From positions 1 through 64,000 of the forward strand of contig NZ_JAAAPJ010000007.1 of the NCBI RefSeq assembly GCF_009909145.1: a DNA stretch of 64,000 nucleotides, written 5' to 3'. The notes under the pieces were generated by a model, which saw nothing but the letters and a program-made list of their open reading frames with translations, had not been told where the DNA came from and searched no databases. Position numbers and translations under genes: made by a program. This document shows positions 42,734-50,697 of the stretch, piece after piece; within the stretch, counting starts at the first letter, position 1, and the number at the start of each line of letters is the position of its first letter. This DNA is from Corallococcus silvisoli. GTDB lineage: Bacteria; Myxococcota; Myxococcia; Myxococcales; Myxococcaceae.

Positions 42734-43395
42734 AACCGCGTGTCCTGTTCATGCTGGTCCTGGGCGTGCTCGCGGCCCCCGCGTGCTCGCAGGGGGGCGC
42801 ACCCGCATCCAGCGCGCCGCCCACCTTGGCCGCTTCCGCCGCCGCCACCGAGGCGCACGAGGCGGGCGCCAAGCTCAAGTTCAAGGACGGCGACGACCGC
42901 GAGCGCTTCTCGCTCAAGCTCAAGGACGACGGCGCCAAGCTGGTCGACGGCGAGGACAAGGAGGTCGCCCGCTACAAGTGGAAGGACGGCGACCTCAAGG
43001 TGTCCGGCCCGGACGACGCGGTGCTGGCGTACGTCACGGGGGGCCCGGACGTGTTCCAGGTGAAGGACGCCGCGCGGCAGGCCGTGCGCTACACGCTCGC
43101 GCGCGACGGCGGCGGCTGGAAGCTCACGGACGCCCGTGGCGCGGTGCTCTACACCGTGGCGACCGGCGGCGAGGGCGCGTCCGTGAAGGGCGCGTCCGGC
43201 GCGGAGGAGCTTCGCGTGAAGGTGCGCGACGGCAAGCTGTCGCTGCGCGACCCCGCGGGGAAGACGGTGCTCGCCACCAAGACGCCCGTATCGCCAGAGG
43301 CCGCCGCGTGTCTGGGCTTCGCCTCGCTGGACCTGCCCCTGCGCATGGCCCTGCTCTTCCGCCTCAAGTCCCCCGCGGGCGCCGCGTCGCCCTGA
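42730..43395 (+). CDS. Lipoprotein with beta-repeat domain
   Basis: A 221-residue predicted lipoprotein (lipobox LAAPAC) starting at a GTG overlapping the previous stop. After an Ala-rich spacer the mature protein is a series of short strands with a KLKFKDGDDRERFSLKLKDDGAKLVDG pattern that recurs as GDLKVSGPDDAVLAYV and GGGWKLTDARGAVLY, recalling a small beta-propeller or beta-helix. Translational coupling to the paralogous membrane protein suggests work in the same complex. No catalytic motif. Confidence 0.7.
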   Translation: MKPRVLFMLVLGVLAAPACSQGGAPASSAPPTLAASAAATEAHEAGAKLKFKDGDDRERFSLKLKDDGAKLVDGEDKEVARYKWKDGDLKVSGPDDAVLAYVTGGPDVFQVKDAARQAVRYTLARDGGGWKLTDARGAVLYTVATGGEGASVKGASGAEELRVKVRDGKLSLRDPAGKTVLATKTPVSPEAAACLGFASLDLPLRMALLFRLKSPAGAASP

Positions 43396-43405
43396 GCCCT
43401 CCGCC

Positions 43406-43801
43406 ATGCTCCCAATCTTCTCTTCCGCCGAGCAGTGCCTGGAGACCACCGGCTTCCTCTTCTCCCACCCGTGCAAGCGCAAGGCGTCCACGCAGTGCGC
43501 GCGCTGCCAGAAGCCGGTGTGCATGCTCCACGGGCGCATGCTCGACGGCGCGGAGAACGTGTGCGTGACGTGCGCCCGGGCGGCGGACAACGGCGACGAG
43601 AACCGCGATCCGTCCGACACGTCCCCGGACGAAGCGGAAAGCGACCCGAGCTACTACTACAAGGACTACGGCTATTACGGCCGCGACGCGTGGTCCACCT
43701 CCGGGGCGTCCCGCGACCGCGACGACTTCACGGAGGCGGACGGCGCGAGCGTCCGCCGCGAGGACGACGCCTCCTTCGAGGAGGAGCTGGGCGGCAGCTG
43801 A
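43406..43801 (+). CDS. Small zinc-binding protein with acidic tail
   Basis: A 131-residue protein. Residues 15-55 hold six Cys and a His in a B-box/zinc-finger-like arrangement (HPCKRKASTQCARCQKPVCMLHGR ... CVTC), and the rest is an acidic, Tyr/Ser/Asp-rich tail that looks disordered (SDPSYYYKDYGYYGRDAW). It may tether partners through the zinc site. No close family recognised. It lies ten bases after the lipoprotein gene and overlaps nothing; the next gene starts one base after its stop. Confidence 0.65.
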   Translation: MLPIFSSAEQCLETTGFLFSHPCKRKASTQCARCQKPVCMLHGRMLDGAENVCVTCARAADNGDENRDPSDTSPDEAESDPSYYYKDYGYYGRDAWSTSGASRDRDDFTEADGASVRREDDASFEEELGGS

Positions 43802-43802
43802 A

Positions 43803-44798
43803 GTGGCCGCGCGACGCCAGCACTGGCGCTTGTACGCGCTGGGAGGAGGCCTGGGGCACCTGACGCGCGCCGCGGGGCTGGCCCGCGCCGCCGTGGCCCG
43901 GGGCCACTCCGTGGAGGTGCTCACCAACAGCCCGTTCGCCGCCGGCCTGCCCCTGGAGGCGCTGCTGGGGCCGGGCGCCACCGTGCACCGGCTGGACGCG
44001 CGCCTGGACAAGGCCGCCACGGTGGCGGCGGTGACGGCGTGGCTCCAGGGCGCCCCGCCCGACGTGCTGGTGGTGGACACCTTCCCCCGGGGCCTGTTGG
44101 GAGAGCTGGTGGCGTTGCTCCCCGCGGTGCGCGCGCCGCGCGTGCTGGTGCACCGCGACCTGAACCCCGTCTACGTGGAGCGCTTCGACGTGGCCCGCGC
44201 GGTGGAGGCGTTCGACCTGCTCGTCGTGCCCGGCGAGGACGCCCCCTTCATGCACCACCCGCGCGCGGTGCGGACGGCGCCGTGGCTCCTGCTGGACGCG
44301 GACGCGCTGCTGCCCCGCGAACAGGCCCGGAGGCGGCTGGGGCTGGAGGACACGGACCCCCGGCCGCTGGTGGCGGTGATGGGGTGCGGCCGTCCGGAGG
44401 AGGTGGCCGAGGCCGGGGACACCGCCGCCCGGCTGCGTGTGACCCTGGAGGGTGGGGCGGAGGTGCGGTGGCTCGTGCCCTCGGGCGGGGGCGCGGGGCA
44501 GGCCGTCTGGCCGGCGCTCGCGGTCCTCCGGGGCGTGGACGTGCTGGTGGGGGCGGGCGGCTACAACACCGTCCAGGAGGCCCGGGCCACCGGGACCCCG
44601 CTGGTGGCGTGGGCGCATCCCCGGCTCTACGACCGGCAGGCGGTGCGGCTGAGGGATTCGGAGCGCGTGGCGGACGCGGCGGACCTGGAGGCGCGGGTGG
44701 TGGCCCTCTTGCGTGAAGGGCCCGGCGTGCGTCCTGGCGCCTGGGTCAACGGCGTCCACCGGGCGGTGGAGGCCATCGAGCGCACCGCGAGAGGGTAG
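43803..44798 (+). CDS. MurG/UGT-like glycosyltransferase
   Basis: A 331-residue protein starting at GTG. The N-terminal LYALGGGLGHLTRAAGLARA (glycine-rich acceptor loop) and C-terminal LVGAGGYNTVQEARATGTPLVAW (the GGxxT donor-site motif of GT1/GT28 enzymes) define the two halves of a GT-B fold. It lacks the full GT28 length, so it may be a divergent or UDP-sugar-binding protein. Its start lies one base after the preceding stop, so it is probably translated with that zinc protein. Confidence 0.75.
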   Translation: MAARRQHWRLYALGGGLGHLTRAAGLARAAVARGHSVEVLTNSPFAAGLPLEALLGPGATVHRLDARLDKAATVAAVTAWLQGAPPDVLVVDTFPRGLLGELVALLPAVRAPRVLVHRDLNPVYVERFDVARAVEAFDLLVVPGEDAPFMHHPRAVRTAPWLLLDADALLPREQARRRLGLEDTDPRPLVAVMGCGRPEEVAEAGDTAARLRVTLEGGAEVRWLVPSGGGAGQAVWPALAVLRGVDVLVGAGGYNTVQEARATGTPLVAWAHPRLYDRQAVRLRDSERVADAADLEARVVALLREGPGVRPGAWVNGVHRAVEAIERTARG

Positions 44799-44801
44799 GG
44801 C

Positions 44802-45188
44802 CTAGTGCTTGAAGCCCTGGTGGCCGGCGGCCGGCTCGATGCCGTGGGCCATGACGAAGTGGTAGAGCACCTGGGGGTCCTCCTTCGGTCCGCCCATCAG
44901 CTCCACCAGGAAGTGGCCCTGCTGCGGATCCGCGTCGGGATCCGGCGAGACCGTGACCTCCGTGACCTCGCGGCCCACCATCACCATCTCTCCCACCAGC
45001 GACTTGCCCTTGATGAGCTGGAGGACGTGCTGGCGCTCCTCCTCCATCAGCATCCAGTGGAAGTCGTCGTGGTCGAACAGCGTCATGTCGGCGGAGCCGC
45101 ACCGCAGGATGCAGTTGGTGTGCTCCTGGAGCCAGCGCCAGAAGGCGTCGAAGTTCAGGGTGCGGGCCGGTGGTGAGAGCAGATCCAT
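44802..45188 (-). CDS. Conserved hypothetical protein
   Basis: A 128-residue soluble protein with no signal peptide. NFDAFWRWLQEHTNCILRCGSADMTLFDHDDFHWML is the most distinctive stretch. It includes adjacent His/Asp and two Cys, compatible with metal binding but not diagnostic. The GAAGAGG ribosome site is 10 bases before the ATG. It is convergent with the glycosyltransferase and divergent from the histidine kinase. Function unknown. Confidence 0.65.
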   Translation of the reverse strand: MDLLSPPARTLNFDAFWRWLQEHTNCILRCGSADMTLFDHDDFHWMLMEEERQHVLQLIKGKSLVGEMVMVGREVTEVTVSPDPDADPQQGHFLVELMGGPKEDPQVLYHFVMAHGIEPAAGHQGFKH

Positions 45189-45404
45189 CGGGTGACCTCT
45201 TCAAGCAGGGCGGACGCCCGGGTGCCAGGAAGCGCATCGGGCCGCGTGTGCGTGCTGCCTAGCATGGCCGGGCCCTGGGGGGCCGGCTCCTTTTCAAGGC
45301 AGGGTCTGACGGCCATGGGGAGGCGAATCCACGATATCGGACGCTTGTTGCTTTCCTCAGGAACAGGGCGGCGTTCGCGGCAGTTGGCGCCGCCTGGAGG
45401 GAGG

Positions 45405-46955
45405 ATGCACGAACATGACGACGGACGCCGCCCGCGGCCCCGCCCGAGAAGTGCCATGAGCCTGCGCGCCTTCTTCTCCACGGTGGTGGGGGGGCTGGTC
45501 CTGCTCACCGTGGTGTCCGCCACCCTGCTCGTGGTGCTGACGACCGTGCTGGAGCGCATGGCCGCCACGCTGAGTGAATCGGTGGACGGGGTGCGGCAGG
45601 CGGAGGAGCTGGAGGTGGACCTGCTCGTCCACTCGCGCCTGCTGATGTCGCCGGGCAGCCCCATGCTGGCGGACCCGTCCCGTGGCCGCACGCCGCCCCA
45701 AATCGAGGATGACCTGCACCGCCAGATGGAGGACCTGCGCGCCACCGCCAGCCCGGGCGAGGAGAACCAGGTGCTCGATGAGGTGCAGGAGCAGGTGAAC
45801 GCCTACTTGAGCGCGCAGCGGAAGGTGGCGGACGACCCGGACCAGGTCCAGCCGGAGCAGCAGGCGCGGGTGCTGGGGGCGCTGAACCAGGCGCTGCGTT
45901 CGCTGGAGCAGCTCATCCAGATCAACGTGGATCAGGCGCAGGAGGCCCGGCAGCACGCGGCGCACTGGAACGAGACGGCCAACCTGCTGGGGGTGGTGCT
46001 GGGCCTGCTGCTGGTGGCGACGCTGGGGATGGTGGTCTTCTGGCTGCGGCGCTTCGCGCTGCGCCCGGTGGCGGAGCTCCAGCACGCGATGCGCGCCTTC
46101 GGCACGGGCCGCAACAAGGACTCGCGGGCGCCGGAGGAGGGCCCGTCGGAGATCCGCGACATGGCCCACACCTTCAACGAGATGGCGGAGAGCCTGGCGC
46201 ACCAGCAGGAGCAGCAGCTTGCGTTCCTGGCCGGGGTGGCGCACGACCTGCGCAACCCCCTGTCCGCGCTGAAGCTGTCCACGGCGTTGACGGGCCGCGC
46301 GGAGGTGACGCCGGAGCGGATGCAGCGCACGTTGGAGCTGGTGCGCCGGCAGGTGGCCCGCCTGGACCGGATGGTGGGGGACCTGCTGGACGCCACGCGC
46401 ATCGAGGCGGGCAAGCTGGAGCTTCAGCCGGAGGTGCGCGACACGCGGGAGCTGGCGCGCTCCGTGGTGGAGCTGTACCAGTCCAGCGACTCCGGGCACA
46501 CGCTGGACCTGGTGGTGCCGGACACCGCGGTGCTGGTGCGGGCGGATCCCGCCCGGCTGGAGCAGGTGCTGACCAACCTGGTGAGCAACGCGCTCAAGTA
46601 CTCGCCCGCGGGCAGCCGGGTGGAGGTGTCCGTGAAGGGCGATGCGCGGTCCGCGGTGCTGACCGTGGCGGACCAGGGCATCGGCATGTCGGCGGAGGAG
46701 CTCAAGGGGCTCTTCGTCCCGTTCCAGCGCGCGGGCAACGCCCGGCAGCGCGCCCCCGGGGTGGGGCTGGGGCTGTCGGTGTCGCGGCGAATCATCGAAG
46801 CGCACGGCGGCTACATCGACGTGGAGAGCTGGCCCGGCCGGGGCTCCGTGTTCCGCGTCCACCTGGCCCGGGTGATTTCCAGCGGGCCGGAGCAGCCCTC
46901 CGCGACCGACGCGGAGGACGACCCCGCCAACGGGGACCCTGGCGCCGTGCACTGA
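45405..46955 (+). CDS. Membrane sensor histidine kinase
   Basis: A protein of 516 residues. Two transmembrane helices (LVLLTVVSATLLVVLTT and LLGVVLGLLLVATLGMVVFWL) flank a 140-residue sensor region, followed by a HAMP-like segment, HisKA with the H-box LAGVAHDLRNPLSALKLS (His at about 280) and HATPase_c with N-box LTNLVSNALKYSP, G1 DQGIGM and G2 GVGLGLSVSRRII. No adjacent response regulator is coded on this strand; the receiver at 47677 is on the opposite strand. I start at the ATG preceded by GGAGG; the ATG at 45456 is also possible. Confidence 0.9.
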   Translation: MHEHDDGRRPRPRPRSAMSLRAFFSTVVGGLVLLTVVSATLLVVLTTVLERMAATLSESVDGVRQAEELEVDLLVHSRLLMSPGSPMLADPSRGRTPPQIEDDLHRQMEDLRATASPGEENQVLDEVQEQVNAYLSAQRKVADDPDQVQPEQQARVLGALNQALRSLEQLIQINVDQAQEARQHAAHWNETANLLGVVLGLLLVATLGMVVFWLRRFALRPVAELQHAMRAFGTGRNKDSRAPEEGPSEIRDMAHTFNEMAESLAHQQEQQLAFLAGVAHDLRNPLSALKLSTALTGRAEVTPERMQRTLELVRRQVARLDRMVGDLLDATRIEAGKLELQPEVRDTRELARSVVELYQSSDSGHTLDLVVPDTAVLVRADPARLEQVLTNLVSNALKYSPAGSRVEVSVKGDARSAVLTVADQGIGMSAEELKGLFVPFQRAGNARQRAPGVGLGLSVSRRIIEAHGGYIDVESWPGRGSVFRVHLARVISSGPEQPSATDAEDDPANGDPGAVH

Positions 46956-47040
46956 GGGCGGAGCCAACCGTTGCCTTGAGCGCGGCCGGGTGACGGGAAG
47001 GGATGCGCCCGGGCGGAGCAGGGCGTAGCTTCCGGCACCC

Positions 47041-47670
47041 ATGTCAGGAACCGTCTGGATGATGAAGCGTTCGTGCCGGGCCATGCCGCTCGCCGCCCTG
47101 TTGGTGTTGGGAGGGTGCGTGGGGCGCACGCAGTCCGCGCCCCCCGTGTCCGCCGAGGAGCCCGTGCAGGCGGCGCCGCCCGCTGTCATCCAGTCCACGG
47201 AAGGGGGCTTCAGCGTGGCGTTCCCCGGCCCCGTCACCGAGGAGCGGCGCGTGCAGCCCACCGACGTGGGCGAGGTGACGCTGCACACGTTCATCTCCGC
47301 GCGGACGCAGGAGGACACCGCCTACTACGTCTCCTACACGGACTTCCCGCCCGCGGCCGTGGCCCAGGTGAGCCCGCGCGACGTGGTGGACCGCGCCAGC
47401 CAGGGCGCGCTGGAGGCCCTGGGCGCGACGGGCGTCACCGCGAAGCCGCTGGAGATGGAGGGAGGCTTCCCGGGCCAGGAGGTGGGCGGCGTGTCCGGCC
47501 CGCGCCGCCTGCGGGGCCGCTTCTTCATGGTGGGGCCGCGCCTGTACCAGCAGCTGTTGCTGCACCCGGAGGGGCGTCCGCCGAAGGACGCGGATCGCTT
47601 CTTCGATTCGTTCCGCCTGGACCCGGGCGTGGCGGGGCGGCTGGGCGCGCGGACTCCGCCGGGCACCTGA
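47041..47670 (+). CDS. Lipoprotein, hypothetical
   Basis: A 209-residue predicted lipoprotein (lipobox LVLGGC). After the lipidated Cys there is a Pro-rich linker and a 140-residue domain (FSVAFPGPVTEERRV, TAYYVSYTDFPP) that I do not place in a family. Several nearby Met (M7, M8) could be the true start. It is convergent with the receiver-domain gene, ending only six bases from it. Confidence 0.65.
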   Translation: MSGTVWMMKRSCRAMPLAALLVLGGCVGRTQSAPPVSAEEPVQAAPPAVIQSTEGGFSVAFPGPVTEERRVQPTDVGEVTLHTFISARTQEDTAYYVSYTDFPPAAVAQVSPRDVVDRASQGALEALGATGVTAKPLEMEGGFPGQEVGGVSGPRRLRGRFFMVGPRLYQQLLLHPEGRPPKDADRFFDSFRLDPGVAGRLGARTPPGT

Positions 47671-47676
47671 GCCCGG

Positions 47677-48042
47677 TCAGTGCACGGCGCGCGCGTACCG
47701 GCGCACGCTGGCGACGAGCGCCTCGCGGTCGAAGGGCTTGGAGAGCACCCCGCGGATGGCGGGGTGTTTCTCATCGCGGGAGCTGATGGCCACGACGGGC
47801 ACGTCCGCGAACCGGGGCAGGTGGTGCAGGGCGTCCAGCAACCTCCAGTTGTCCCTGCGCGGCGTCCACATGTCCAGGAGCACCAGCGCCGGGGCCGGAT
47901 GGGCTTCCAGCCACGCGAACGCCTCGTCACCGGATGCGGTGGCGGCGACGGTGAACCCCTCGGCGAGGAGGATCTCCACGAGCGCGTCGCGCAGGTCGCT
48001 GTCGTCCTCGACGATGAGAAGGGGGGGCGGCGCGCGGCTCAT
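47677..48042 (-). CDS. Stand-alone receiver-domain response regulator
   Basis: A 121-residue CheY-like receiver. Acidic pocket EDD at residues 12-14, phosphoacceptor Asp57 in LVLLDMWTP, Ser in ISSRD and Lys in LSKPFD are all present. There is no output domain, so it should act by protein-protein contact, taking phosphate from a kinase; the histidine kinase at 45405 is the nearest candidate, but it is on the other strand with a lipoprotein gene between, so no operon link exists. Confidence 0.9.
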   Translation of the reverse strand: MSRAPPPLLIVEDDSDLRDALVEILLAEGFTVAATASGDEAFAWLEAHPAPALVLLDMWTPRRDNWRLLDALHHLPRFADVPVVAISSRDEKHPAIRGVLSKPFDREALVASVRRYARAVH

Positions 48043-48118
48043 GAGGGCCGACGCATAGGTCAGACGTGCGCGGGGGGACAGGGAACATCTGCCGGGTGCG
48101 ACCGGCAGGGCGCGCGGC

Positions 48119-48466
48119 TCAGGGCTCGTCGAACATGGCCTGGAGCACGCGCCACGCGAGCTTCACCTCCGAGCCGCTGCGGCACGCGAGGTAGTCGCAG
48201 ATCTCCGCCACGCCGTCGCTGCGCTCCATGTCGAAGGAGTGGAAGAGCGTCTTGAGCGACACGTCCAGTCCCACGGACAGCTTGCCGAGCGTGTCGAGCG
48301 ACGGCGAGAAGGCGCCTCGTTCGATGCGGCGGATGGCATCCACCGACAGGTCACTGCGTTCAGCGAGGGCCTCTTGCGTCAGTTCACGGCTGTTGCGCAT
48401 GCCGCGGACGTGGTCGCCGAATCGCCGGTGGAGCTTCGTCCACGTTGTGAGCCTGTTCTTCCCCAT
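48119..48466 (-). CDS. XRE-family transcriptional regulator
   Basis: A 115-residue helix-turn-helix protein: MRNSRELTQEALAERSDLSVDAIRRIERGAFSPSLDTLGKLSVGLDV spans the XRE domain, then a helical tail including MERSDGVAEICDYLACRSGSEV that may dimerise or bind ligand. Targets unknown. It lies 76 bases beyond the receiver gene on the same strand. Confidence 0.85.
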   Translation of the reverse strand: MGKNRLTTWTKLHRRFGDHVRGMRNSRELTQEALAERSDLSVDAIRRIERGAFSPSLDTLGKLSVGLDVSLKTLFHSFDMERSDGVAEICDYLACRSGSEVKLAWRVLQAMFDEP

Positions 48467-48708
48467 AGATGGCGGCGGATAATTTGGGGGCGCCCCGCGC
48501 CATGTGAAGGGAGCATGTTCGCGGCCGGACCCTGCATTTGCGCTGGGCGGAGGAAAGCGGTTCTTCCCGGCACGGCTCCAGGGCTGGAGCGTGCGGTGCT
48601 GGACGGATGGGCTGTTCGGGAGGGAGCACCGGGGCGGCCCGCGGGGCGGCCGAGCATGTGGTGGGGAACATGCGCGGGCCCGGGGTTTCGTCTACGCTCG
48701 GCGGCCAC

Positions 48709-50697
48709 ATGACGGTTCCCGATGTCTCGCGGGGGCTCCGGCGCGCGTGGTTGCTCGCTGTCCTGGCGGGTGCCCTGCTCCCCGGGTGCGAGCCCCGCAC
48801 ACCCCCTCACCGGTTCCCCCTCACGCCGACCTCGGAGCAGTCCGCCTCGCCGGACGCCGCTCGCAAGGAATCGTCCGCGCGGCCCGGCTCCGTGGAGGAG
48901 CAAGCTTCCGCGCGGCCCGGCTCCGTGGACGAGCAGGACTCCACGAGGCCCAGCACCGTGGGTGGGCAGGACTCCGCGCAGTCTGGCTCCGTGGAGGAGC
49001 AAGCTTCCGCGCGGCTCGGCTCCGCGGAGAAACAGGACTCCGCGCGGTCTGGCTCCGTGGAGGAGCAAGCTTCCGCGCGGCTCGGCTCCGCGGAGAAACA
49101 GGACTCCGCGCGGTCCGGCTCCGCGGAGAAGCCAGACGCCGTGCGGCCCGGCTCCGTGGACGAGCAGGCCTCCGGGAGGACCGGCCCCGTGGAGGATCAG
49201 GCCTCCGCGCTGTCCCCGGTCGAGGAGGCCGCGACGTCCGAAGCCTCTCGTGGCGAGGCGGATGCGGGACCGGGTGCACGCGCGACGACGGGGGAGGCCG
49301 TGGCGGGCGCACGCGGGGTAACGGGGGCTGCTTCACAGGCCGGGGCCCCCGGGCCCGGCGGCGCGAACCCGAAGCCCCGGCGCTCCGCGTTCCGTGCCCT
49401 TCCGCCCACCACCGCGCGTGCGCAGCGCCTGCGCGCGTTGGCCACGCGCCTCGGTGCGACCGGCGCGGCGGTGGAGGCGCCATGCCTGGAGTCCTCGGAC
49501 ACTGGCTGCGCTCGCGTCGCGCTGACGCCGTTCTTCATGTCGCTGGACGGGCTGCGGGAAGGCACGACGCAGACCCCCACGGTCATCGCCGCGTTCGGCA
49601 ACTCGCTCATCGCGGGCGACCGCATCGTGGACATCGTGCGTGATGAGCTGGTGGCCGCCTTTGGTGGCGCGGGCCGGGGCGTGCTGTTGGTGGACCGCAT
49701 GGCGCCCTACGGCGGAAGGACGCGCACGGCCGCCGTGAGCGATGGCTGGGAGCCGCGCACCCTGGGCGAGCTGCACGCGCCGCCGCACCCGTTCGGCATC
49801 ACCGGCGTGTACCACGTGGCCACCGAGAGGCGCGCGCGGGGCCGCTTCAAGCTGGACGGAGAGCCGCGCGGAACCCTGTGGTGGAAGGACGTTGCGGGCG
49901 CGGGCCGCCTCGCCGTGTCGGTGGACGGCACGGTGCTCACGCGCACGGAGCCCCAGGGGGACGGCGCCAGCCGCACCACGTCCTTCGACCTGCCCCCGGG
50001 CGCGAAGTGGCTGGACGTCACGGCGGAGGGCGAGGGCGCCATCGTCCAGGGCGTGGTGCTCCAGAAGGACGCGCCCGGCGTCGTGCTGGACATGCTCGGC
50101 GTGCCGTCCTCGGACGCCACGCTGTACGCGCGGCTGGAGGAGGACGCGCTGAAGGCGCAGCTCCAGCAGCGGGACCCGAAGCTGCTGCTCTTCTTCCTGG
50201 GCGGCAATGAGTCCAAGCGCCTGGAGTGGAAGCGCACGGACCTGCCCACCGTGCGCAAGGACCTGACCACGCTGTTGCGCCGCACCCATGCCGCCGCGCC
50301 CGGGAGCGCGTGCCTGGTGGTGGGCCCCATGGACGCGGTGCAGGACTCGCACGAGAAGGGAAAGCCCCTGTCGCAGCGGCCGTTCCTGGAGGCGGCCATC
50401 ACCGCCGAGCGCGAGGTGGCGCTCGCCGAGGGCTGCGGCTTCTTCAACCTGTACGCAGCGATGGGCGGCGCGGGTTCGCTCGCGCGCTTTGAGCAAGCGG
50501 GGTTCATGCACGAGGACCTGGTGCATCCGCGTGGCCAGGGCCTGGACCTGCTGGGCCAATTGGTCGCGGACGCGCTGATGGCTGCGTGGGCGAACGAGGG
50601 CGCGACGCCCGCGCCAGCGCTCACGTCCTCGCGAGCGGCGCCCCCGGCGCGTCCCGCGGGTCATGGAAATGGTCGGAGCGCGGAGGTCGTGCCATGA
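48709..50697 (+). CDS. SGNH/GDSL-type lipoprotein with 11-residue repeat stalk
   Basis: A 662-residue predicted lipoprotein (lipobox LLPGC). About 110 residues after the anchor are 11-residue repeats (SGSVEEQASAR/LGSAEKQDSAR), then an Ala/Pro-rich spacer. The C-terminal 400 residues are an SGNH-hydrolase-like fold: VIAAFGNSLIAGDRI (Gly-Asn-Ser at block I), a FFLGGNESKR block III and DLVHPRGQGL with the Asp and His of block V. The usual block I GDS is GNS, but the Ser is retained, so it could act as an acyltransferase or esterase on cell-wall or surface polysaccharide. The stop overlaps the ATG of the serine hydrolase that follows. Confidence 0.75.
   Translation: MTVPDVSRGLRRAWLLAVLAGALLPGCEPRTPPHRFPLTPTSEQSASPDAARKESSARPGSVEEQASARPGSVDEQDSTRPSTVGGQDSAQSGSVEEQASARLGSAEKQDSARSGSVEEQASARLGSAEKQDSARSGSAEKPDAVRPGSVDEQASGRTGPVEDQASALSPVEEAATSEASRGEADAGPGARATTGEAVAGARGVTGAASQAGAPGPGGANPKPRRSAFRALPPTTARAQRLRALATRLGATGAAVEAPCLESSDTGCARVALTPFFMSLDGLREGTTQTPTVIAAFGNSLIAGDRIVDIVRDELVAAFGGAGRGVLLVDRMAPYGGRTRTAAVSDGWEPRTLGELHAPPHPFGITGVYHVATERRARGRFKLDGEPRGTLWWKDVAGAGRLAVSVDGTVLTRTEPQGDGASRTTSFDLPPGAKWLDVTAEGEGAIVQGVVLQKDAPGVVLDMLGVPSSDATLYARLEEDALKAQLQQRDPKLLLFFLGGNESKRLEWKRTDLPTVRKDLTTLLRRTHAAAPGSACLVVGPMDAVQDSHEKGKPLSQRPFLEAAITAEREVALAEGCGFFNLYAAMGGAGSLARFEQAGFMHEDLVHPRGQGLDLLGQLVADALMAAWANEGATPAPALTSSRAAPPARPAGHGNGRSAEVVP
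48878..49200 (+). repeat. 33-bp tandem repeats coding for the SGNH stalk
   Basis: An 11-codon unit occurs about nine times. A 66-base double unit is repeated with almost no change from 48981 and 49047. The repeats give a low-complexity, charged stalk. Confidence 0.85.

Noticed and set aside
45357..47318. 653-codon minus-strand frame opposite the histidine kinase
   Set aside because: Its composition is His/Arg/Gln-rich without motifs; the plus-strand kinase has complete HisKA and HATPase motifs.
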